Positions 29,801 to 37,543 of a stretch of 42,849 nt of DNA are shown piece after piece (position 1 is the stretch's first letter; each line of letters begins with the position of its first letter). Both the position numbers and the translations under genes were made by a program. This stretch comes from Hyphomicrobiales bacterium (GTDB lineage Bacteria; Pseudomonadota; Alphaproteobacteria; Rhizobiales; Rhizobiaceae). Location: NCBI GenBank assembly GCA_024224595.1, contig JAAENI010000684.1:1-42849 (forward strand), in the 5' to 3' direction. The notes under the pieces are model-generated. The model saw nothing but the letters and a program-made list of their open reading frames with translations, was not told where the DNA came from and made no database searches.

Positions 29801-30287
29801 ATATGCACGCATGAGGGAATCATATGGTCCAACATCCGTTCTTCCAACACCAATCTATTTTTATGGAATGCAGCCAGGAGAGGAAGTACTGGTAGATCTG
29901 GAGCGCGGTAAAACCATGGTTATTCGTTGTCTTGCTAAAGGTGAGGCGGATGAAAAAGGAATGGTAACGGTTTATTTTGAACTCAACGGTCAACCACGCA
30001 GAGCAAGAGTTCCGGATCGATCTCATGGGGCAGTTGGTGCAGGTCAACGAAGAAAGGCAGAGATTGGCAATGAAAATCATGTTGGCGCACCTATGCCAGG
30101 GGTCATTTCGACTGTTGCGGTTACAACAGGCCAGGTGGTTAGTGCCGGAGATGTCCTTGTATCTATTGAAGCCATGAAGATGGAAACCGCAATTCATGCA
30201 GAGCGCGATGGTAATATCGGTGAAGTGCTGGTTGTGACTGGAGATCAGATAGATGCCAAAGATCTGCTGGTCACATTTGCAAGTTAG
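26829..30287 (+). CDS. pyc: Pyruvate carboxylase, single polypeptide (BC-CT-BCCP)
   Basis: IKKILVANRSEIAIRVFRAANEL, EVNPRIQVEHTVTEEVTG, DTTMRDAHQSLLATRMRT, HFHTHDTSG, VSIEAMKMETAIHA; 1152 aa; GTG start. Confidence 0.98.
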   Translation: MIKKILVANRSEIAIRVFRAANELNLKTVGIWAEEDRLALHRFKADEAYRIGRGPHLDKDLGPIAAYLSIAEILRVAKLSNADAIHPGYGLLSESPEFADACEDAGFIFIGPKGDTMRRLGNKVAARNLAVETGVPVIPATKPLPNNEHEVEQMALEVGYPVMLKASWGGGGRGMRVIRNPEELHREVNEGKREARAAFGKDEVYLEKLIERARHVEVQVLGDTHGNVVHLFERDCSVQRRNQKVVERAPAPYLGDDQRNELAQYAMKLATQTAYVGAGTIEFLMDIDTGEFYFIEVNPRIQVEHTVTEEVTGIDIVKAQIHILEGKVIGQPDSGVPLQKDIKLNGHALQCRITTEDPEQNFIPDYGRITAYRGATGFGIRLDGGTAYSGAVITRFYDPLLEKVTAWAPTSDEVIKRMDRALREFRIRGVATNLTFLEAIIGHKSFKNCTYTTKFIDNTPALFERVKRKDRATKLLNYIGDVTVNGHPETKGRARAPSGVAKPIIPIFQPEAATGTRDRLKAMGATKFTQWVRQQPQLMITDTTMRDAHQSLLATRMRTHDLVSIARSYSAGLPELFSLECWGGATFDVAMRFLTEDPWERLEGIRNNAPNILLQMLLRGANGVGYKNYPDNVVRQFIDQAAKGGVDVFRVFDCLNWVDNMRVAMDAVNESGKICEGTICYTGDVLDKARSKYDLRYYVRILGELESAGAHMIALKDMAGLLKPESARVLFKTLREETDLPLHFHTHDTSGISAASALVAAECGVDVVDAAMDALSGNTSQPCLGSIVEALRGTKVDTGLDPQAIREISFYWEAVRYYYAAFESDLKGPASEVYLHEMPGGQFTNLKEQARSLGLESRWHEVAQTYSDVNHLFGDIIKVTPSSKVVGDMALMLVSQDMKVEEIRSGEREISYPESVVSMMRGDLGQPVGGWPPEIQAAALKGEEPYTIPPGSLLAAADIEAERSDISETLGESINDQELASYLMYPKVFTEYARMRESYGPTSVLPTPIYFYGMQPGEEVLVDLERGKTMVIRCLAKGEADEKGMVTVYFELNGQPRRARVPDRSHGAVGAGQRRKAEIGNENHVGAPMPGVISTVAVTTGQVVSAGDVLVSIEAMKMETAIHAERDGNIGEVLVVTGDQIDAKDLLVTFAS

Positions 30288-30362
30288 TATTATCATTGTT
30301 TTCCACTTGTCTGCTTTTTGATTAACCCCATATCAATTGAAAAAATATAATGGAGATGAACT

Positions 30363-31772
30363 ATGCTTGGTTCGTTAATACGCAGTATTGCCTCGCTTCC
30401 TGCAAATGTACGATCTACGCGGTTGCGCGAACAGGAAGCGGCCAAGAATAACCCTCATATGATGGATGCACTGGGTGTCAACAAGCGGCAGGGGCAGGTT
30501 TTAGCTATCAAAGCCCGTTGGATATCACTTGTTGTTATTGCCATTCTCCTGCCATTTATCAATCCGAATTGGGATGTACTCTATTTTGAAGCACTACTGG
30601 TAGCCTTTGCATTGCTGGGTTGGGCGCAATTAAAGGCAGCACAAGTCGGACAGAGCAGAATGGAGTTAGTTCTAATACTCTTGGATTTGGTCCTGCTGAC
30701 GATTATTGGAATTCTTCCCAACCCGTTATTTGAACAGATATGGCCAAGTGCCATGCAGTATCGGTTCGAAAATTTTCCGTATTTTTATGTCATTTTGGCA
30801 GGCGCTACTTTGGCATATTCTTGGCGAACTCTCATAGCTATCGGTACCTGGACATCAGTCATTTGGTTATTGGGGCTAGTTGGCATTATCTTCTTCGGGC
30901 GCACTGATCCCCAATTGACTGAAGACATTGGCCAAGCCATAGCTAGTTATCCGCTTATGTTGGATGTCATTGACCCCAACAATGTTCTTGTTGGCGTTCG
31001 AATTCAGGAAGTTGTTGTGTTCCTGATTGTAGCTGCAATTTTGGCTCTAAATGGCTGGCGTAATAATCAATGGATGATGAAACAGGCATCATCTGAAAGA
31101 GAACGGGAAAATCTCGCGCGCTATTTCCCACCCAATATTGTTGATGAACTAGCAGATCAGGATCACCCTTTTGATAATATCCGCTTGCAGCCGGTTGCTG
31201 TTTTATTTGCTGATATCGTGGGTTTTACCCGCATGGCCGAGCAGGGAAATCCAGAAAAGGTAGTCGAGTTCCTGCGCAAATATCATCAGTTGCTTGAAAC
31301 TGCAGTTTTTGAAAATCACGGGACATTAGACAAATTTTTGGGCGATGGAATAATGGCGACTTTTGGCAGTCCGGTTATTGGTCCACAAGATGCAGCAAAC
31401 GCATTACAGTGTGTTCGTGACATGGTGAAATCTATTGATCGCTGGAATGCCAAAAGAGTTGAAGATGGCGAGGCACCTGTAATGTTATCAATAGGTGTCC
31501 ACTATGGGGATGTAATCCTGGGAGATATCGGGTCAGAACGCAGATTGGAGTTCGCTACTTTGGGTGACACCGTCAATGTTGCGGCCCGTCTGGAAGAATT
31601 GACAAGGTCATTAGGGACGCAAGTTATTGTTAGTGATGAATTAATTGAAGCAAACAAAATCTGTGAGGCTGGAAATGATAATTACCAGTTGGATAATTTC
31701 ACTAATGTTGGTTCAAAGATATTAAAGGGCAGGGAGAGTGAAATTGGTATTTGGAAAATGCAAGGACTCTGA
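30363..31772 (+). CDS. Membrane-bound class III adenylate/guanylate cyclase
   Basis: N-terminal multi-TM domain; C-terminal VAVLFADIVGFTRMAEQ, TLDKFLGDGIMATFGSP, SIGVHYGDVILGDIGSERRLEFATLGDTVNVAARLEELT. Confidence 0.93.
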   Translation: MLGSLIRSIASLPANVRSTRLREQEAAKNNPHMMDALGVNKRQGQVLAIKARWISLVVIAILLPFINPNWDVLYFEALLVAFALLGWAQLKAAQVGQSRMELVLILLDLVLLTIIGILPNPLFEQIWPSAMQYRFENFPYFYVILAGATLAYSWRTLIAIGTWTSVIWLLGLVGIIFFGRTDPQLTEDIGQAIASYPLMLDVIDPNNVLVGVRIQEVVVFLIVAAILALNGWRNNQWMMKQASSERERENLARYFPPNIVDELADQDHPFDNIRLQPVAVLFADIVGFTRMAEQGNPEKVVEFLRKYHQLLETAVFENHGTLDKFLGDGIMATFGSPVIGPQDAANALQCVRDMVKSIDRWNAKRVEDGEAPVMLSIGVHYGDVILGDIGSERRLEFATLGDTVNVAARLEELTRSLGTQVIVSDELIEANKICEAGNDNYQLDNFTNVGSKILKGRESEIGIWKMQGL

Positions 31773-31843
31773 GATAGGTAGATAGGATACCATCGTTATT
31801 TTGTGGTGCGTCAATAACTTGCTAACCGAAATTACCTATACTG

Positions 31844-32797
31844 GTGTTTATGAATCAACCCCAAGAATTTCTCATCACCTGTGATCAAAAATTAACCACA
31901 CAGTTTGTTTGCTGGCTTGAATATATTCGTTATGAGAGGCGATTAACGGAGAAAACACTGGAAGCATATCAGCGTGACGTGCGCCAGTTCTTTCAACATT
32001 TTACAGGATATCTGGGTAACCCTGTGGCGATTGAGGACATTGCAAATCTCAAGCCTGTGGATTTGCGCGGGTTTCTGGCCCGGCGACGCAGTGGCGGTGC
32101 AAAAGCGCGAACCCTGGCCCGTTCGTTGTCGGGTATTCGCTCATTCATCCGTTTTCTTGAACGTCAAGGGTTAGCGGAAAGTGCCGGGCTTAATGCTACC
32201 CGAGCGCCAAAGTTACCCCGCAAATTACCAAAACCGATGTCTGAATCTTCTGCGGTGAGGGTCACTCAATCTGTAGAGCAAATGGCTGAAGAACCGTGGA
32301 TAGCTACCCGGGATGCAGCCTGTATGGCCTTAATGTATGGTTGTGGATTGCGGATTGGCGAAACTCTTGCTCTCAGACCGGAACAATTCTCGGCAAAAGA
32401 AGGCGCAATTTTAAGAATTCGTGGTAAGGGCAACAAGCTTCGAATTGTACCATTATTACCATTTGTACGCCAATGTGTTGAAGACTATATTCAATATTGT
32501 CCTTATGTTCTTGAAGAAAAAGAGCCTTTGTTCAGAGGAGCAAAAGGGGGCTCCCTAAATGCTGCGATTATTCAAAAACAGATGCGCAAACTGCGTGGTG
32601 CACTGGGGTTGCCACAAAATGCGACGCCTCATTCTTTGCGTCATTCATTTGCGACACATCTTTTAGCAGAAGGTGGAGATCTGCGCTCGATTCAAGAATT
32701 GCTGCGCCATGCCAGTTTATCGACGACGCAGATGTACACTGGAGTTGATACGGCAAAACTACTTGAAATTTATGATAGTAATCATCCTCGATCCTGA
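31844..32797 (+). CDS. xerC: Tyrosine recombinase XerC
   Basis: SAM-like N-terminal domain (RRLTEKTLEAYQRDVRQFFQH); catalytic MYGCGLRIGETLALR, TPHSLRHSFATHLLAEGGDLRSIQELLRHASLSTTQMYTGVD. Confidence 0.93.
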   Translation: MFMNQPQEFLITCDQKLTTQFVCWLEYIRYERRLTEKTLEAYQRDVRQFFQHFTGYLGNPVAIEDIANLKPVDLRGFLARRRSGGAKARTLARSLSGIRSFIRFLERQGLAESAGLNATRAPKLPRKLPKPMSESSAVRVTQSVEQMAEEPWIATRDAACMALMYGCGLRIGETLALRPEQFSAKEGAILRIRGKGNKLRIVPLLPFVRQCVEDYIQYCPYVLEEKEPLFRGAKGGSLNAAIIQKQMRKLRGALGLPQNATPHSLRHSFATHLLAEGGDLRSIQELLRHASLSTTQMYTGVDTAKLLEIYDSNHPRS

Positions 32798-32934
32798 GCC
32801 AAGTCTTGCCTTTTAACCGGCCATATCTTGCTCTGCAAAGATTGATGTTTATCCCGAATTAACCAGAAGACTTAACCCGATATCCAGTTGTGTATGAGAT
32901 ACCTATTCAACTGAAAAATCAGAGAATGATCTAG

Positions 32935-33990
32935 ATGACCTTAATATCCAGAGCTGGTTTACTATTCTACGGAACGATAAAATTGATATTTGTAGCGATT
33001 TTTTCAATATCGCTGAATTTTGCCAGCAATGTGTATGCGGGTGAGGAAGTTGCTTGCGCTGGTAGTGAACTGCTTTGGCCTCTAGCCAATGATGATCCAG
33101 AGGCTTTTGCAATGCTGCGAAAACAGGCAGACAGAATTTTATATGGCAATTCACGTTTGTGGAAGATTTCGAAACCCGGACTTCCTGACTCCTGGGTATT
33201 TGGGACGATGCATATGGCTGATGCAAATATATCTGCGCTGCCCCAGTCTGCTAGCAAAGCCTATGAGAATTCAAAAACAATATTGGTCGAAATCACTGAT
33301 ATGCTGGATCCTGATGCAGCCAAAGCGAATATTTTCAAATTGAAACATCTGACGTTTCGACTCGATGGTTCAACTATTGATTCTGACCTCAATAGCCATC
33401 AGATGCGAAAACTGAAATTGGCTGCCAAAGCCCGGGGCTTGCCCTACGAACTGGCTATTCGAATGCAGCCATGGATGCTTGCTCCAGCAATTGGAAACCA
33501 ACTGTGTGAAATTGAGGCAAAAAAACAGGGGAAACCGTTTCTGGATGCAAAGATTATGAATATGGCTCTGGAAGACGGAAAAGAACTTATAGCCTTGGAA
33601 ACAACAGAAGAGCAGTTAACAGCAATTTCCTCAATGCCTTGGGATTTTCAGATTAAAGCTTTGGTTGAAACGCTTGAATTGGGTGATAGGCTTGATGATA
33701 TCAGGCAAACAATGAAGCGTCTTTATATCAAGGGCGATATTGGGATGATTGTTCCAGCGCTTCGGCATTTCACTAAAAAGCCGGATGCAAATCCAGACTT
33801 TACTGAGTTTCAGGACAAGTTAGTTGATCAGAGAAATGTGAGGATGGTCAAAAGAGCTAACGAGTACTTTCAAAAAGGTAATTCTTTTATGGCGGTGGGT
33901 GCGATGCATCTTCCCGGAATAACCGGGATAATTTCATTATTGGAGCAAGGCGGATATCAAGTTCAGGCCGTTGAAACTCCCCTATTTTAA
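32935..33990 (+). CDS. TraB/GumN family exported protein
   Basis: N-terminal signal sequence; WVFGTMHMADANISALPQSASKAYENSKTILVEI ... MAVGAMHLPGITGIISLLEQGGYQVQAV. Confidence 0.87.
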   Translation: MTLISRAGLLFYGTIKLIFVAIFSISLNFASNVYAGEEVACAGSELLWPLANDDPEAFAMLRKQADRILYGNSRLWKISKPGLPDSWVFGTMHMADANISALPQSASKAYENSKTILVEITDMLDPDAAKANIFKLKHLTFRLDGSTIDSDLNSHQMRKLKLAAKARGLPYELAIRMQPWMLAPAIGNQLCEIEAKKQGKPFLDAKIMNMALEDGKELIALETTEEQLTAISSMPWDFQIKALVETLELGDRLDDIRQTMKRLYIKGDIGMIVPALRHFTKKPDANPDFTEFQDKLVDQRNVRMVKRANEYFQKGNSFMAVGAMHLPGITGIISLLEQGGYQVQAVETPLF

Positions 33991-34090
33991 TCAACACCAA
34001 TTCATCAAATTGACCCGAATTTACCATCTATGGACATTTGTGGCATCATATTCCGGTAAACAGAATAACTGGAAAGGGGGTGTTTGCCTT

Positions 34091-34261
34091 ATGAAAACAC
34101 TATTCCCAATTACCTTTGGTGCGCCATTTACGGTGACAATTGTTACCTCTTCTTTTGCTCAATGCTCTCATGGTTATGAATCAGCAGATCTGTCAGAATT
34201 GAAAGTCGTTGGTGCTGAAAAGAAAAATGAAGAAGCCATGAGTACTTATGATCCGGCATAG
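34091..34261 (+). CDS. Small (56 aa) putative exported protein
   Basis: MKTLFPITFGAPFTVTIVTSSFAQCSHGYESADLSELKVVGAEKKNEEAMSTYDPA; signal-like N-terminus; AAAGGGGG upstream. Confidence 0.5.
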   Translation: MKTLFPITFGAPFTVTIVTSSFAQCSHGYESADLSELKVVGAEKKNEEAMSTYDPA

Positions 34262-34472
34262 TTGATATTTTGCTTGGTGCGAAAAAACTCAGCGATACCG
34301 TGGAAATATCAGATTAATTCACAAAGCATGAATTGATTGATGGATCAGGCCGCATAGTTTGAATTGAAAGTTTGCACGCATTATTTTCCGGTTATTACAG
34401 GGAAGTAGCGCGTATGGGTGTGTGAACAAAAAATCACCCTCAGCGCCCAATAGTCCAAACTCGATAGTTCAA

Positions 34473-35882
34473 TTACATGTGTATTGGTTTACTGTAAGTT
34501 GCCATTGCAGCTTCTCTTACTGCTTCTGACATGGTCGGATGTGCATGGCATGTTCTGGCAAGGTCTTCCGATGAACCGCCAAATTCCATCAATACAGTTG
34601 CTTCGTGAATCATTTCGCCGGCACCAAATCCGACGATATGAACACCCAGTACACGATCTGTTTGTTTGTCAGCAATGAATTTTACAAAGCCTTCACTCTG
34701 GTTCATTGCCCGCGCACGGCCATTGGCAGAGAACGGAAACTTTCCTGTCACGTATTCAATACCGGCAGCTTTCAACTCTTCCTCAGTTTTTCCAACACTT
34801 GCAATTTCGGGCATCGTGTAAACTACGCTTGGAATTACATCATAATTAACGTGGCCTGCCTGACCAGCCAGGTATTCTGCTACCGCTGTACCCTCATCTT
34901 CAGCTTTATGGGCAAGCATTGGACCATCAATAACGTCACCAACCGCATAAATTGTCGGAACACTGGTTTGCCAATGCTCATCAGTTTTGATTTTTCCGCG
35001 TTCCAGTTCGATGCCTAATGCTTCCAATCCAAGGCCGCTGGTATAAGGACTTCTCCCGGTTGAGATCAATACAACATCGCTTTCAAGTGTAACTGAATCT
35101 CCACCTTTAACGGGTTCAAAAACAACTTTTGCCCTGGAGCCTTTTTTTTCCACTGCGGTAACTTTTGAAGAAAGGTGAAACTTCATTCCCTTTTTCTTCA
35201 GTATTCTCAAGAATTGTTTGGATACATCCGCATCGGTAGCGCCAAGAATGTTGCCAAGATATTCAACGACGGTGACTTCTGCACCAAGACGTTGCCAAAC
35301 AGAACCCAACTCTAATCCAATAACTCCGCCACCGACAACAGTCATGGATTCGGGAACATTGGGCAGCGAGAGTGCTCCAGTCGATGAAACAATAATTTTT
35401 TCATCTACATTCACATCCACACCAGGAATGCCCGCAACATTGGAACCCGTTGCAATAACAATGCTTTTTGCGGAGATTGACTGTTCTTGTTTTTTATCAT
35501 CGGTGACTATGACTTCACCGGCTTTTGTAATGCTTCCAGTACCCTGGTAAACAGTAATTTTGTTTTTCTTCATCAGAAAAGCAACGCCATCAACATTAGA
35601 TTTAACAACCGCATCCTTGTGCGCCATCATTGTTTTCAGATCGAGTTTGGGGGCATCGACATTTACTCCCAATGATGCTAGGCCGTGGCCTGCTTCCTGA
35701 AACATTTCTGAGGCATGAAGCAACGCCTTGGAAGGAATGCAACCAATGTTGAGGCATGTACCGCCCAGTGTTGAATTTTTCTCAACGATTGCTGTTTTAA
35801 GCCCCAGATGTGAAGCCTTAATGGCACAAACATACCCACCCGGGCCACTACCAATCACTACCAGGTCAAAGGCTTCAGCCAT
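34473..35882 (-). CDS. lpdA: Dihydrolipoyl dehydrogenase (E3)
   Basis: DLVVIGSGPGGYVCAIKASHLGLKTAIVEKNSTLGGTCLNIGCIPSKALLHASE; C-terminal CHAHPTMSEAVREAAM. Confidence 0.98.
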   Translation of the reverse strand: MAEAFDLVVIGSGPGGYVCAIKASHLGLKTAIVEKNSTLGGTCLNIGCIPSKALLHASEMFQEAGHGLASLGVNVDAPKLDLKTMMAHKDAVVKSNVDGVAFLMKKNKITVYQGTGSITKAGEVIVTDDKKQEQSISAKSIVIATGSNVAGIPGVDVNVDEKIIVSSTGALSLPNVPESMTVVGGGVIGLELGSVWQRLGAEVTVVEYLGNILGATDADVSKQFLRILKKKGMKFHLSSKVTAVEKKGSRAKVVFEPVKGGDSVTLESDVVLISTGRSPYTSGLGLEALGIELERGKIKTDEHWQTSVPTIYAVGDVIDGPMLAHKAEDEGTAVAEYLAGQAGHVNYDVIPSVVYTMPEIASVGKTEEELKAAGIEYVTGKFPFSANGRARAMNQSEGFVKFIADKQTDRVLGVHIVGFGAGEMIHEATVLMEFGGSSEDLARTCHAHPTMSEAVREAAMATYSKPIHM

Positions 35883-35911
35883 GTCGTGTTTCCTTTGTTT
35901 GATATTTCAAA

Positions 35912-36301
35912 TTAGATCAATAACTGCCACAGGATTAGTACAAGTCCGCCGGTTGATCCTATCCAGACCAGGGTACGCACAACCGGAATACCAGTAATAT
36001 ATACCGGGAAATAAATCAGGCGACCCCAGAAATAAATTTGCGATCCAAGCGCGGTCATTTCGTTTACTTTACCGGTGAATAAGGCAATGAGAATTAGTGA
36101 GGCAAACACCGGTAGGGTTTCGAGCAGATTAAAATATGCCCGTTCAATGCGGCTAGCAATGCCTGTTGGTGATTTCCAGTCATCGCGTGGTCCCAACAGG
36201 TAACCAAATCCATGCTCCATCAATTCAGCCAGCACCTGAGCCACCAGTTGAACCAGAAACAAAATTACTACCCACAGTAACATTGTAAGTTCAATTGACA
36301 T
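35912..36301 (-). CDS. MAPEG family membrane protein
   Basis: SRIERAYFNLLETLPVFASLILIA motif and TM pattern; ATG at 36301 preceded by AAGGAGA. Confidence 0.85.
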   Translation of the reverse strand: MSIELTMLLWVVILFLVQLVAQVLAELMEHGFGYLLGPRDDWKSPTGIASRIERAYFNLLETLPVFASLILIALFTGKVNEMTALGSQIYFWGRLIYFPVYITGIPVVRTLVWIGSTGGLVLILWQLLI

Positions 36302-36343
36302 GTATATTCTCCTTAGTAATTCTGATTGGATTACTATACTCAA

Positions 36344-37510
36344 TTACAAATCAAGTACCAGTCTTTCGGGGTCTTCCAGGATTTCCTTGATGCGAACAAG
36401 GAATGTCACCGCTTCCTTGCCATCAACAATTCGGTGATCATAAGACAAAGCTAGATACATCATCGGGCGTATGACCACTTGTCCCCCAATTGCCATTGGG
36501 CGTTCCTGAATTTTGTGCATTCCCAGAATACCCGATTGGGGAGCATTTAGGATTGGGGTAGACATCAGTGATCCGTAAACACCTCCATTTGACAATGTAA
36601 ATGTCCCTCCTTGCATATCTGCCATCGACAATTCCCCGTCACGCGCCTTGCGACCAAGATTGCCAATTTCCTTTTCTATTTCGGCAATCGACATTTGATC
36701 GGCGTCACGAACTACCGGTACAACCAGTCCCTTGTCAGTACCCACTGCAACACCGATGTGGCAGTAATTTTTATAAACCAATTCTGTCTCATCGATCTGG
36801 GCATTGACCGAGGGAATCTCTTTCAAAGCCTGACAGGCAGCTTTGGCAAAAAATCCCATAAAGCCTAGTTTCACATCATGCTTTTTTTCAAAAAGTTCTT
36901 TGTATTTTTTACGCATATTCATTACCGGGCCCATATCTACTTCGTTAAAAGTAGTAAGCATTGCTGCGGTATTTTGAGCTTCCTTAAGGCGACGGGCAAT
37001 CGTTTGACGAAGGCGGGACATTCTCACTCGTTCTTCGCGAACTACCTCAACTTGAAAATCAGAATGGGCGTGATTAGTAATTTGAGCCGATTGCACGTCA
37101 GGTTTCAGAATTTGGCCACGTTTACCACTACCGGTAACCTGTTTGGAACCAAGACCCATTTCTTTTAACAATTTTCCGGCTGCCGGAGATGGTGGCATAG
37201 TAGAATCTGCAGGGGGTTTTGAAATTGGTTGCGATGGTTTTTCTCCAACCTTTTCAGATACAACTGTTGCTGCACCTTCATCAAAAACAGCCAGAATAGC
37301 TCCAACTTCGACGGTTTCACCTTCTTGTGCCAGAATTTGAGTCAACGAACCTGCAGCTGAAGCAGGTACTTCTATGGAAACCTTATCGGTTTCAAGCTCA
37401 ACCAGAGGTTCATCGACGTTAAACGGTTCCCCAATCTGTTTGAACCATTGTCCGATGGTCGCTTCCGCAATCGATTCTCCCAGAACGGGGACTTTAATCT
37501 CAGTTGCCAT
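36344..37510 (-). CDS. sucB: 2-oxoglutarate dehydrogenase E2, dihydrolipoyl succinyltransferase
   Basis: Lipoyl domain [16 protein letters not shown]...[11 protein letters not shown]; peripheral-subunit-binding-like [13 protein letters not shown]; catalytic [22 protein letters not shown]. Confidence 0.97.
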   Translation of the reverse strand: MATEIKVPVLGESIAEATIGQWFKQIGEPFNVDEPLVELETDKVSIEVPASAAGSLTQILAQEGETVEVGAILAVFDEGAATVVSEKVGEKPSQPISKPPADSTMPPSPAAGKLLKEMGLGSKQVTGSGKRGQILKPDVQSAQITNHAHSDFQVEVVREERVRMSRLRQTIARRLKEAQNTAAMLTTFNEVDMGPVMNMRKKYKELFEKKHDVKLGFMGFFAKAACQALKEIPSVNAQIDETELVYKNYCHIGVAVGTDKGLVVPVVRDADQMSIAEIEKEIGNLGRKARDGELSMADMQGGTFTLSNGGVYGSLMSTPILNAPQSGILGMHKIQERPMAIGGQVVIRPMMYLALSYDHRIVDGKEAVTFLVRIKEILEDPERLVLDL

Positions 37511-37543
37511 TCTTTTTCCCTTTTTTCTGCTAATCTCTTGCTT

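Noticed and set aside
31844-32797. Tyrosine recombinase as evidence for an integrated mobile element
   Set aside because: Sequence and context fit housekeeping XerC; no tRNA, att repeats or cargo genes nearby
34400-34445. GGGTG...CACCC inverted repeat as an lpd terminator
   Set aside because: Only 5 bp of stem with a long loop and no downstream T-tract on the minus strand
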